DNA from: Methyloversatilis discipulorum
GTDB taxonomy: Bacteria; Pseudomonadota; Gammaproteobacteria; Burkholderiales; Rhodocyclaceae
Direction of reading: 5' to 3'
DNA: 64,000 nt
Assembly: GCF_000385375.1 (NCBI RefSeq)
Contig: NZ_ARVV01000001.1
Location: 806,001-870,000, forward strand
Translations under genes and position numbers: made by a program
In this document: one piece after another, positions 1 through 7,369 of the stretch
Numbering within the stretch: the stretch's first letter is position 1
Layout: each line of letters opens with the position of its first letter
The notes under the pieces: model-generated
The model's input: the letters and a program-made list of their open reading frames with translations, nothing else
What the model was told of the DNA's origin: nothing
Databases searched by the model: none

Positions 1-755
1 AACTGCCCGGTCTGACGGACGAGACGGTCCGCGCCTTCGTGCGTGACGCGCTGAAGGGCGATGGACCGCAGCCGGTGCTGCGCTCGGATCTGTCCGCGCT
101 CGGCGAGGCGCTGCGGCCGGACAGCGACGCCACCGCGCTGGACGCCTTCCGCGAGGCGCAGCTGGCCGCGCAGATGGAGTTGAGAAAGCTCGGCCATCCG
201 TGGCGGGTGACCGACTTCATCACGCTGGGCAGCCCGCTCACGCATGGGGCGCTGCTGCTGGCACGGAGCAGCGAGGAGTTCTCGGCACGCAAGCGGCAAC
301 GCGAACTGCCGACCTGCCCGCCGCAACGCGACGTAAAAGGATATGCCTACGGCGTGAAACCGCCAGTCGATATCGGTGCCGGCATGAAATTCACGCCGCT
401 GCTGCCGCACCACGCGGCACCGTTCGCCGTGACGCGCTGGACCAATCTGTATGCGCCGGTGCGCTGGGGTCTGTTCGGCGACATCGTCGGCGGTCCGCTG
501 GCCGGTGTGTTCGGCTGCGGCATCCGCGACATTGCCGTACGCATCGGCGGCTGGCGGGGCTGGACGGTGGCGGCGCATACCGCCTACTGGCGCAGGACGA
601 CGCCAGAATCGGGGGCTGCGGCGAGCGCAGGTTCGGCTTTGAAGGTCCTGGTCGATGTGCTCGCCTTGCGCAAGCTGCGACAACTGGTGGCCGATCGGAC
701 CGGGGCCACGCCGAAGCCGGCGGAGCAGACGTCCGACGTCGACGCGAAACCTTAG
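1..755 (+). CDS. Hypothetical protein, lipase/hydrolase-like C-terminal part (5' end outside window)
   Basis: The reading frame is already open at base 3 and stops with TAG at 753-755, so only the C-terminal part (about 250 residues) is in the window. An internal GTG at 39 is probably not the true start. The stretch FITLGSPLTHG resembles the region after the nucleophile in esterases and lipases of the alpha/beta-hydrolase fold, and a histidine in AAHTAYW near the end could be the catalytic one; this is inference from short motifs only. No signal peptide can be judged because the N-terminus is missing. The end is proline- and alanine-rich and looks disordered. I cannot name a substrate. Confidence 0.55.
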   Translation, partial: LPGLTDETVRAFVRDALKGDGPQPVLRSDLSALGEALRPDSDATALDAFREAQLAAQMELRKLGHPWRVTDFITLGSPLTHGALLLARSSEEFSARKRQRELPTCPPQRDVKGYAYGVKPPVDIGAGMKFTPLLPHHAAPFAVTRWTNLYAPVRWGLFGDIVGGPLAGVFGCGIRDIAVRIGGWRGWTVAAHTAYWRRTTPESGAAASAGSALKVLVDVLALRKLRQLVADRTGATPKPAEQTSDVDAKP

Positions 756-843
756 AATCCGAAGACCGCGCCGCCTTTGCCTAAGCGTGCCGCTACGGTG
801 AGCGATCCCGCAACTTCAATCCCTGTCATGCCGAGCCCGTCCG

Positions 844-1077
844 ATGAGTGATCTGTCACCGCTCCCCTCCATCGACCCCGGTCGCTACCGCCACTACAAG
901 GGCGGCGAGTACGAGGTCGTCGGCGTCGTCCGTCACAGCGAAACGCTGGAGCCCATGGTGCTGTATCGCCCGCTGTACAACGATTCGGGGCTGTGGGTGC
1001 GGCCCTACGACATGTTCGTCGGACTGGTCGAGATCGACGGCGTGCCGCAGCTGCGCTTCGAGCGGCTGCCGGACTAG
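844..1077 (+). CDS. DUF1653 family protein
   Basis: This is a small 77-residue protein that is almost entirely one DUF1653 domain. The diagnostic pattern is visible: GRYRHYKGGEYEVVGVVRHS, then a tryptophan and proline rich end (LWVRPYDMF). Proteins of this family are soluble and are about this length; their function is unknown to me. It sits 42 bases ahead of a GNAT acetyltransferase gene on the same strand, so the two may be co-transcribed. No strong ribosome-binding site precedes the ATG. Confidence 0.85.
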   Translation: MSDLSPLPSIDPGRYRHYKGGEYEVVGVVRHSETLEPMVLYRPLYNDSGLWVRPYDMFVGLVEIDGVPQLRFERLPD

Positions 1078-1119
1078 ATCGAATCCGGTCATCATGCGGG
1101 CTGGATTCCAGGAGCCCGC

Positions 1120-1569
1120 ATGATGCAGATCGAAGCCGCCACACCCGAGGACATTCCCGCGCTGTGCGCACTGCTGTCCGCGCTGTTCGCACAGGAAGCC
1201 GAGTTCACGCCCGACGCCGCCGCTCAGGCGCGCGGGCTGGCGATGATCATCGGTGACCCGCGCGTCGGCAGTGTGCTGGTCGCGCGACGCGATGGAGAGG
1301 TCGTTGGCATGGTGAATCTGCTGTTCACCGTATCGACCGCGCTCGGCGAACGCGTCGTGCTGCTCGAAGACATGGTGGTCGCGCCATCCGTCCGCGGCGC
1401 AGGTGTGGGCAGCGCATTGCTGACCGCCGCCATCGACTTCGCACGCGCCCAGCGCTGTCCGCGCATCACCCTGCTGACCGACCGCGTCAACGCGGACGCA
1501 CAGCGCTTCTACGCGCGCCATGGTTTCACCGCGTCGGACATGCTGCCGATGCGCCGGGTGGATGGCTGA
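1120..1569 (+). CDS. GNAT family N-acetyltransferase
   Basis: The protein has 149 residues and the fold signature of GNAT acetyltransferases: an N-terminal helix region, LLEDMVVAPSVRGAGVGSALL as the acetyl-CoA pyrophosphate-binding loop (R/Q-x-x-G-x-G/A type, here RGAGVG), and the final NADAQRFYARHGF motif typical of the last strand and helix. The acceptor substrate cannot be told from sequence. The start is the first of two tandem ATG codons, with AGGAG about five bases upstream. REP-like repeats begin directly after the stop codon. Confidence 0.85.
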   Translation: MMQIEAATPEDIPALCALLSALFAQEAEFTPDAAAQARGLAMIIGDPRVGSVLVARRDGEVVGMVNLLFTVSTALGERVVLLEDMVVAPSVRGAGVGSALLTAAIDFARAQRCPRITLLTDRVNADAQRFYARHGFTASDMLPMRRVDG

Positions 1570-1578
1570 GGACCGCGT

Positions 1579-1735
1579 TGTTGTGGGCGCGCGCTTGCTC
1601 GCGATCCCGGCATGGATCTGAGTCGGGCGCTGGCCGATGCCGCATCGCGACCAGAGGTCGCTCCCACGAGAAGCACGCCCGCCTCGTCGTCTGGGGGAGC
1701 TTCCTGTGGGAGCGGGCTTGCTCGCGATAGCGGCC
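1579..1735. repeat. REP-like repeat cluster, three copies
   Basis: Three related copies of a short imperfect palindrome lie between the GNAT gene and trxC. Copies near 1580-1604 and 1703-1727 read on the plus strand (GTGGGAGCGGGCTTGCTCGC in the second) and a copy near 1643-1671 is inverted (its complement reads GTGGGAGCGACCTCTGGTCG). Such sequences match the pattern of repetitive extragenic palindromes, which lie between genes in many proteobacteria and are usually spread by RAYT transposases. Alternating orientation makes this a BIME-like cluster. The elements may also act as terminators for the two convergent genes. Confidence 0.75.
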
Positions 1736-1778
1736 TGTATCGAGGCGCCGGACGCCGTCCCTTGAGGCAGGTGGTCGT

Positions 1779-2204
1779 CTAGCCGCGCGCGTGCGACTGC
1801 ACCCAGCGCACGATGTCGGCGGCGCTCATCGCGCCCGCCTGTCGGGCGACCTCGACGCCGTCACGGAACAGCATCAGCGTCGGAATGCTGCGAATGCCGA
1901 AACGCGCGGCGGTCTGCCGCGCGGCTTCGGTATCGACCTTGGCGAAGCGCGTCTGCGGCAGCTGTCGGGCGGCGGCTTCGAACTGCGGCGCCATCATGCG
2001 GCACGGGCCGCACCAGTCGGCCCAGAAGTCGACGACGACCGGCAGTCCGGTGCGGCCGATGTAGGTGTCGAAGTTCGCGTCGTCGAGCGCGAAGGGCGCC
2101 GCCTCCAGCAGCAGCGCCTTGCAGCGCGCGCAGACCGGGCCATCGCCCAGACGCTCGTCGGGAATGCGGTTGGTGGCGCTGCACTGCGGACACACGACAT
2201 GCAT
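1779..2204 (-). CDS. trxC: Thioredoxin 2 (TrxC)
   Basis: This 141-residue thioredoxin has the N-terminal zinc-binding extension that defines thioredoxin 2: CPQC near residues 5-8 and CARC near 24-27. The catalytic site WCGPCR follows, in the usual DFWADWCGPCRMMAP context, as does the cis-proline loop (SIPTLMLF). Thioredoxin 2 reduces protein disulfides in the cytoplasm and in other bacteria is induced by oxidative stress. An upstream in-frame ATG would add 19 residues, but the start chosen here begins directly at the zinc domain (MHVVCPQC) and has a GAGGG sequence about ten bases upstream. No partner gene is adjacent. Confidence 0.95.
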   Translation of the reverse strand: MHVVCPQCSATNRIPDERLGDGPVCARCKALLLEAAPFALDDANFDTYIGRTGLPVVVDFWADWCGPCRMMAPQFEAAARQLPQTRFAKVDTEAARQTAARFGIRSIPTLMLFRDGVEVARQAGAMSAADIVRWVQSHARG

Positions 2205-2317
2205 GGTCTTGCCCTCGGAAGGATGTCGGGCAGCAGATGGGGGTGACGTCGGTGAATCCAAGCCCGAGCCGTTGCGACGGGAGACGCGCCCGATCTGCCT
2301 TCGAAGCGTGGGCGAGG

Positions 2318-2537
2318 TTTTGTGGGAGGGGTCTTGACCCCGACAGCGGGCCTGTATCGAAGCCCGCGGACCGCAGCGGCTGCGTCGCGGCCAAGGCCGC
2401 TCCTGCAGGGGGCGCCGGACTCACTGCATGAGCCCGGGCCTGGGTTCTGTGGGAGGGGCCTTGACCCCGACTGCAGCCTGCATTGAAGCCACCGAGCGGC
2501 AGCGGCCGTTTCGCGGCCAGCGCTGCTCCCCCAAGGG
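2318..2537. repeat. Two BIME-like REP pairs upstream of trxC
   Basis: The 361-base stretch between trxC and the DksA-like gene holds two near-identical units, about 2318-2412 and 2445-2537. Each begins with TGTGGGAGGGG, a short hairpin of the GGGGTC-TT-GACCCC kind, then CCTGTATCGAAGCC or a close variant, and ends with an inverted partner (GCGGCCAAGGCCGCTCCTGC or a variant). They belong to the same family as the repeats at 1579-1735. No gene is seen in this stretch. Confidence 0.75.
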
Positions 2538-2565
2538 AGGGCCGTCGTCGGTCAGCGGTCGCGCC

Positions 2566-2955
2566 TCAGAGGCTGGCCGCGTGCGGGCGCCCACGCTCGC
2601 GCGCGCTCTGACAGCCGACGCACAGCGCAGCCTGCGGCTCCGCCTGCAGCCGGGCGAGCGGAATGTCGGTGCCGCATTCGGCGCACAGGCCGTAGCGACC
2701 GTCGGCCAGACGCCGCAGCGCGGCGTTGAGCGCGGCCAGTTCGACCGTTTCGAGATCGGTCATCGCCAGGTCGATCTCGCGGTCGGCACTGCGCTGTGGC
2801 GCATCGTCGCCGTCCTGCAGCAGCACGTCGCGCGCATGTTCGACGCGTGTGCGGCCCTGCAGTTGCGCCTGGATGTGGGCGGTGAGCGCGTCGCGACGCG
2901 CGCGCAGACGGCGCTCCAGCTGCTCGCGGTCGGCCTGGGTAAGCGGGGTGTTCAC
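2566..2955 (-). CDS. TraR/DksA family zinc-finger regulator
   Basis: The protein has 129 residues: an N-terminal coiled-coil region (REQLERRLRARRDAL, then a second helical arm rich in acidic residues) and a C-terminal four-cysteine zinc finger, CAECG near residue 92 and CVGC near 113. This is the arrangement of DksA/TraR proteins, which enter the secondary channel of RNA polymerase and change transcription together with ppGpp. The start codon is GTG, chosen because AAGGAGGA lies six to seven bases upstream. An FNR-type box (3005-3018) sits 50-63 bases upstream, so oxygen-dependent control is likely. It is probably a second, condition-specific DksA paralogue rather than the main DksA. Confidence 0.85.
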   Translation of the reverse strand: MNTPLTQADREQLERRLRARRDALTAHIQAQLQGRTRVEHARDVLLQDGDDAPQRSADREIDLAMTDLETVELAALNAALRRLADGRYGLCAECGTDIPLARLQAEPQAALCVGCQSARERGRPHAASL

Positions 2956-3004
2956 GGTGTCGTCCTCCTTGTCCCCATGCTGTCACCGGCGTGCGCGAGT
3001 GGCG

Positions 3005-3018
3005 TTGATCGGTGTCAA
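3005..3018 (-). promoter_or_regulatory. FNR/ANR-type box upstream of the DksA-like gene
   Basis: The plus strand reads TTGATCGGTGTCAA, an almost perfect dyad that matches the FNR/ANR/DNR consensus TTGAT-N4-ATCAA at nine of ten defined positions. If it is centred near -41.5 of a promoter reading left, transcription would begin near 2970, about 15 bases before the GTG start at 2955. The amidase gene starts 100 bases away in the other direction, so it cannot be excluded as a target. Confidence 0.6.
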
Positions 3019-3120
3019 TGGCGCCGGTCGCATCGCCCTGCACGGCGACCGACGGCCATTCCGGAATCATCGATCCGGATGCGCTATCGTCACGTCGTCC
3101 GCGCCATTCCGTCTCCTGCC

Positions 3121-4587
3121 ATGACCGACTCCGCACTCGACGTCGCTGCTCGCATCGCACGCGGCGACAGCACGGCCATCGACGAGCTGGAGGTCTGCCT
3201 GGCGCGCATCCGCCAGCACAATGGCGACATCAATGCGGTGGTCACTCTGGACGAGACCGGCGCCCGCGCCGCGGCCCGTGCCGCCGACGCGCGCCGCGCC
3301 GCGGGTGGGGCGCTGCCGCCATTGCTGGGCGTGCCGATGACGGTCAAGGATGCGTTCGCGACGGCCGGCCTGCGTACGACGGCCAGCCACCCGCCGCTGG
3401 CGCACTACGTGCCGGCGACCGACGCGACCGTCGTCGCGCGCCTGAGGGCGGCCGGCGCGGTGCTGGTTGGCAAGACCAATCTGCCCGAACTGGCCGCCAC
3501 GCCCCAGTGCTGGAGCCCGCTGTTCGGGCCGACACGCAATCCCTGGGACACGCGGCTCACGCCGGGTGGCAGTTCCGGCGGCAGTGCGGCGGCGGTGGCG
3601 ATGGGCTTTTCGTACATCGACCCGGGCAGCGATATCGGCGGCTCGATCCGCATACCCGCTGCCTACTGCGGCGTGGCCGGACTGAAGGCGACCGAGAACC
3701 GCATCCCGCGCACCGGCCACATCCCGCATCTGCCAGGCGGCCGGCGCAGCGTGCGTCACCTGCTGTCCTTCGGCGCGCTGGCACCGGCGGTGGCCGACCT
3801 GCAGACCGCGCTGGCGGTGCTCGCCGGGCCGGACGGGCTGGACGTCGAAGTGCCGAGCGTGCCGATCCAAGCGGTGACGCCGCCCGCACGGCCGCTGCGT
3901 ATCGCCTGGTGGGACGAGTTCGGCGACCTGCCGCTGTGCCAGCGTACGCGCGCCGCCCTGGCGCGCACGGTGGCGACGCTGCAGGCGGCTGGCTGCGTGG
4001 TCGAGCGGCGCTGCCCGGAGGGCTTCGACGTACGCAAGGCCTGGCAGGCCTACGGCTGGATCGCCGGCACCGAGATCGGGCTCGGCATGCCGGCGCTGGC
4101 GCGTCGGCTGCTCGCGGTGATGGGCCGCTTCGTCACGCGCGACCAAGCGGTCGCGCACGCCTTCGTGCAGGGGCTGGCGCTGGACGCGCAGCGCTACAGC
4201 CGCGCGCTGAACATGCGCGACCGCCAGCTGCGTGCGCTCGAAGGCCTGCTCGAGAGCTGGGACTGCTGGCTGTGCCCGGTGGCGAGCACGGTCGCCGGTC
4301 CGCAAGGCGAACTGGTGTGGTGGCGGCGCCCGCCGGACATCGTGGTCGACGACGCCCGCCTGCCTTTCGTCGAGGGTGCCATCGGCATGGTGACGCCGTT
4401 CTCGCTGACCGGCAGCCCGGTGGTCGTGTTGCCGGCCGGCGTCGAGGACGGCCTACCGGTCGGCCTCCAGTTCGTTGGCCGGCGCTGGCAGGATGAAGCG
4501 CTGCTGGCGACCTGCGCGGACATCGAGCGAGTGCTCGGCGCGCGTCCGGTGCCGCCGCGGGCGCTTACCACCGACCGATGGACTTGA
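3121..4587 (+). CDS. Amidase signature family protein
   Basis: The 488-residue protein carries the amidase-signature Ser-cisSer-Lys triad: a lysine in MTVKDAF near residue 77 and the glycine/serine-rich core GGSSGGSAAAVAMG near 148-161, followed by GSDIGGSIRIPA. It hydrolyses an amide bond. The substrate is not evident; the family includes GatA, 6-aminohexanoate-cyclic-dimer hydrolase and broad amidases. It lacks gatB/gatC neighbours, so a role in transamidation of tRNA is unlikely. The chosen ATG (MTDSALDVAARIARGD) starts at the first conserved helix; the frame is open far upstream, but those residues are not amidase-like. Its last 23 bases overlap the convergent cytochrome c gene. Confidence 0.85.
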   Translation: MTDSALDVAARIARGDSTAIDELEVCLARIRQHNGDINAVVTLDETGARAAARAADARRAAGGALPPLLGVPMTVKDAFATAGLRTTASHPPLAHYVPATDATVVARLRAAGAVLVGKTNLPELAATPQCWSPLFGPTRNPWDTRLTPGGSSGGSAAAVAMGFSYIDPGSDIGGSIRIPAAYCGVAGLKATENRIPRTGHIPHLPGGRRSVRHLLSFGALAPAVADLQTALAVLAGPDGLDVEVPSVPIQAVTPPARPLRIAWWDEFGDLPLCQRTRAALARTVATLQAAGCVVERRCPEGFDVRKAWQAYGWIAGTEIGLGMPALARRLLAVMGRFVTRDQAVAHAFVQGLALDAQRYSRALNMRDRQLRALEGLLESWDCWLCPVASTVAGPQGELVWWRRPPDIVVDDARLPFVEGAIGMVTPFSLTGSPVVVLPAGVEDGLPVGLQFVGRRWQDEALLATCADIERVLGARPVPPRALTTDRWT

Positions 4588-4934
4588 TGTAGGCCACCAG
4601 TTCCCAGATCTCTTCCTGCGTGAACACCTCGCCCCAGGGCGGCATCGGCGTCGCGCCCTTGCCGCCGTCGCGTATGGTGTTGAACACGTATTCCGCCTCC
4701 AGCCCCTCGCGCTCGATGAACAGCGCCGGCTTGTGGCCGTGGCAGTAGTCGGCGCAGGTCGACTGGAAGCGGCTCTGACCGGCCTTGATGCGGGCCGGGT
4801 CGGCGAGGTCGAAAGGGGCGGGGGCCGGCGGGCGCCGCGCCCTCGGCTGCCTTGTCCGGCAGCACGGCGTTGAAGGCCATCGCTGATGCCATGCAGCTCA
4901 TCAGTGCTGCGAAGGTGAGTTTCCGTATATCCAT
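4565..4934 (-). pseudogene. Mono-haem cytochrome c, interrupted by a frameshift
   Basis: The N-terminal frame gives a signal peptide (MDIRKLTFAALMSCMASAMA) and the start of a linker, then runs into an unrelated frame. A frame offset by one base supplies the rest of a small cytochrome c: FDLADPARIKAGQSRFQ, a haem motif STCADYCHGH, the methionine ligand region ATPMPPWG, and the C-terminal helix EEIWELVAYIKSIGRW before TAA. Total length is 370 bases, one more than a multiple of three. The break lies in a G/C homopolymer tract near 4816-4833, so it may be a sequencing error. With one base removed it would be a 122-residue periplasmic protein. Lying 90 bases after the PQQ dehydrogenase gene, it is the likely electron acceptor of that enzyme. 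Confidence 0.8.
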
Positions 4935-5024
4935 GAATCCGTTCCGGGGAGTGCGTGTTTTCGATGACCGTGCCGCGCGCGTCGGCGCGACACGGTCCGG
5001 AAGCAGGCCGTGCCGCGTCCTGCC

Positions 5025-7016
5025 TCAGTCGACCTGGACGGCGACCAGTTCGGCCGGCAGGCCGGCGCCGCCGATCGGCACCACGACGTACTGCTTGCCG
5101 CCGGTGCGGTAGGTCATCAGCGCGCCGAAGGCGGCACCCGGCAGCTTCACCTCGCCGAGCACGTCACCGGTGCGCGCGTCGTGCGCGTACAGGAAGGGCT
5201 CCTTCTCTTCCGCGGTCGCCTGCGTGATCAGCGCATTGCCGCGCGACGACAGGCCGAGCACCGAGTTCGTACCTTCCGGTGCGAGGAAGAGCACGTCGTC
5301 GGTCAGCGCGATGAAGCTTTCGCGCGGCACGCCGACGCGGTCCAGCTTCAGGTCCTTGATCGCGGGGTGATCGACCGGGCCCTTGCCGGCCGGCACGCGC
5401 CACAGGTGCTTGCCGGTGTTCATGTCGATCGCGGTGACGGTGGAGAAGGGGGGCTTGAACAGCGGCAGACCTTGCGGACCGCCGACGCCGGCCCAGGTGC
5501 CGGTGTAGTCGTACACGCCCTCGTTCTCTTTCTTCAGCTTGATGCCGAAGGGAATGGTGAAGGACGGCACGTACAGCACATTGGTCTTCGGGTTGTGCGC
5601 GGCGCCCGCCCAGCTGGCGCCGCCGAGCACGCCCGGTACCTGCAGCGTGCCGGCCTTGTCGGTGGTCGGCGGGTAGTACAGCGGGCCGTAGTTGTAGCGC
5701 GACAGGATCTTCTTCGCCTCTTCCTTCAGCTGCGGCGTCAGATCGATCAGGTCGTCCTCGCTCACGCCCTGCTGCACGAAGGGTGCGGGCAGACTGGGGA
5801 AGGGCTGGGTCAGCGACGACCGTTCGCCCGGCACGGCGGACTGCGGCACCGGCTTTTCGGTGATCGGCCACACCGGCGCGCCGGTGCTGCGGTCGAAGGT
5901 GAATACGAAGCCCTGCTTCGTCACCTGCGCCAGCGCCTTCACCTTCTTGCCGTTGACCGTCAGGTCCATCAGGTTGGGTGCGGTCGGCAGGTCGTAGTCC
6001 CACAGGCCGTGATGGACGATCTGCTGATACCAGGCGATCTTGCCGGTCTTCGCGTTGAGCGCGACCACCGATTCGCCGAACAGGCCGTTGCCCTTGCGGT
6101 GGCCGCCGTAGAAGTCGTTGGTCGGCGTCGAGAAGGGCAGGTAGACCAGGCCCAGTTCCTCGTCGCAGCTCGGGCGCGCCCACATGTTGGCCGAGCCGGT
6201 GGTCTTCCACGAACCGTCTTCCCAGGTTTCGTTGCCCGGCTGGCCTTCCTGCGGCGGCTGCTCGAAATGCCACACGCGCTTGCCGCTGCGGATGTCGAAA
6301 GCCTGGATGTCGCCCGGCGGGTGGTTCTTCATCGGCGCGCGACCGACCGCGAAGGAATCGAGCACGGCCAGGCTGGGCACGATGGTGTTGCCGCAGACGA
6401 TGGGCGGCGAAGTGAGGGCAACGAGCGAGCGGTCGACGAAGCGGCGCAAACCCTTGGTCATGTCGATGCGACCCTTGTCGCCCCAGGATTCGATCGGCTT
6501 GCCGGTCTTCGCGTTCAGCGCGATCAGGTAGCCGTCGCCGGTGCCGACCAGGATGCGCTTGTCCTCACCGTCCGCCCAGTAGGACAGGCCGCGGCTGATG
6601 AAACCCAGGTTGGGCGGTGTGCCTTCGACATAGGCCTTGGGGTCGTAGGTCCACAAGGTCTTGCCGGTCTTGCCGTCGATGGCCGATACCATGGACATCG
6701 GCGAGCTGGAGTACAGCACGCCGTCGATGGCCAGCGGCGTCGACTGGTTCACCCAGGTGCGCAGTTCGGCGTTGTCCTGCCATATCTTGTTGTCCGGCAT
6801 GGCCCAGCGCCAGGCCACCTTCATCGACTTCACGCTCTGCGCGTTCACCTTGCCGCCGGCCAGATAGCGCGAGCCGGCCTTGTCGCCGTTGTACTCGGTC
6901 CAGTTGCCGTCGCCCGCGGCGGCCATCGCCAGCGGGGCGGCGCCGAGCATGATGGACAGCCACAATGTCTTCCGGGCTGCGCGGGGAAAAGCGCCCGCGG
7001 AATTCAGCATCGCCAT
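5025..7016 (-). CDS. PQQ-dependent dehydrogenase, glucose-dehydrogenase-like class
   Basis: This 663-residue periplasmic quinoprotein has a signal peptide (hydrophobic stretch LWLSIMLGAAPLAMAAAG) and repeated beta-propeller blades with the tryptophan-docking pattern A-x-D-x-x-T-G-K-x-x-W (for example AIDGKTGKTLWTYD and ALNAKTGKIAWYQ). It begins with WTEYNGDKAGSRY, as in the membrane glucose dehydrogenase and related PQQ enzymes. HHGLWDYDLPTAPNLMD holds the likely catalytic aspartate. The substrate, an alcohol or sugar, is not evident. The start at 7016 has GAGAGGA upstream and directly precedes the signal peptide; the longer open frame is not needed. A sigma-54-like promoter lies at 7093-7108, and a cytochrome c follows downstream. 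Confidence 0.85.
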   Translation of the reverse strand: MAMLNSAGAFPRAARKTLWLSIMLGAAPLAMAAAGDGNWTEYNGDKAGSRYLAGGKVNAQSVKSMKVAWRWAMPDNKIWQDNAELRTWVNQSTPLAIDGVLYSSSPMSMVSAIDGKTGKTLWTYDPKAYVEGTPPNLGFISRGLSYWADGEDKRILVGTGDGYLIALNAKTGKPIESWGDKGRIDMTKGLRRFVDRSLVALTSPPIVCGNTIVPSLAVLDSFAVGRAPMKNHPPGDIQAFDIRSGKRVWHFEQPPQEGQPGNETWEDGSWKTTGSANMWARPSCDEELGLVYLPFSTPTNDFYGGHRKGNGLFGESVVALNAKTGKIAWYQQIVHHGLWDYDLPTAPNLMDLTVNGKKVKALAQVTKQGFVFTFDRSTGAPVWPITEKPVPQSAVPGERSSLTQPFPSLPAPFVQQGVSEDDLIDLTPQLKEEAKKILSRYNYGPLYYPPTTDKAGTLQVPGVLGGASWAGAAHNPKTNVLYVPSFTIPFGIKLKKENEGVYDYTGTWAGVGGPQGLPLFKPPFSTVTAIDMNTGKHLWRVPAGKGPVDHPAIKDLKLDRVGVPRESFIALTDDVLFLAPEGTNSVLGLSSRGNALITQATAEEKEPFLYAHDARTGDVLGEVKLPGAAFGALMTYRTGGKQYVVVPIGGAGLPAELVAVQVD

Positions 7017-7092
7017 GTTTCCTCTCTCCAATCGAGTTCGTTGTGTTCGTCTGTGGAACGCAACGGCGGTCTGCCGCTGCGTGCCAGGACGA

Positions 7093-7108
7093 CGCAAGAT
7101 CGGTGCCG
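7093..7108 (-). promoter_or_regulatory. Sigma-54-like (-24/-12) promoter for the PQQ dehydrogenase
   Basis: On the minus strand this reads CGGCACCGATCTTGCG. It has GG and GC exactly ten bases apart and matches the sigma-54 consensus TGGCAC-N5-TTGC at nine of ten positions. A transcript starting near 7083 would have a leader of about 66 bases before the ATG at 7016. Possible activator sites lie upstream at 7192-7226. Confidence 0.55.
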
Positions 7109-7191
7109 ATGGAAACCCGGGAAATGCGCCCGGCATCATCCGGGACAATCGCCGGCGGGATACGGGTGTACCGGTTTTGGCTGCATGAACA

Positions 7192-7226
7192 GAGACGGGT
7201 GTCTCGCCTGCGCGTCCCTTGTCTCA
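7192..7226 (-). promoter_or_regulatory. GAGAC/GTCTC palindrome, possible enhancer-binding site
   Basis: GAGAC-GGGT-GTCTC (7192-7205) is a perfect dyad, and a third half-site TGTCTCA follows at 7220-7226. They lie roughly 85-120 bases upstream of the -24/-12 element at 7093-7108, the range used by sigma-54 activators. A related set of half-sites is found before the Rieske/alcohol dehydrogenase operon at 63845-63872. Confidence 0.45.
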
Positions 7227-7369
7227 GTTCTGGGCAGGTCGCACCGGGGCGGCGGGAGGGGTACTGTCGTGCAGGCGGGGCCGGCGTGATCCACTGCATG
7301 GACGCGGTCTTCCGGTCCCGACCGGCCGCCCCCGGAAAGCCCGGTGCCCTGCTCGCAAGGCTGCCGGTG

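Larger units (their letters stand above)
7017..7369. other. Intergenic region upstream of the PQQ dehydrogenase
   Basis: This 353-base stretch has no convincing gene on either strand. It holds the sigma-54-like promoter and the GAGAC/GTCTC half-sites listed separately. The remaining part, 7227-7369, runs to the end of the small membrane-protein gene and shows no clear feature. Confidence 0.6.

Noticed and set aside
2428..3120. Possible 231-residue N-terminal extension of the amidase
   Set aside because: It is antisense to the DksA-like gene and to REP-like repeats, and the amidase fold begins at 3121.
5025..7016. Lanthanide dependence of the first PQQ dehydrogenase from its WDYD motif
   Set aside because: Enzymes of the glucose-dehydrogenase-like class also carry an aspartate two residues after the catalytic one, so the motif is not informative in this class.
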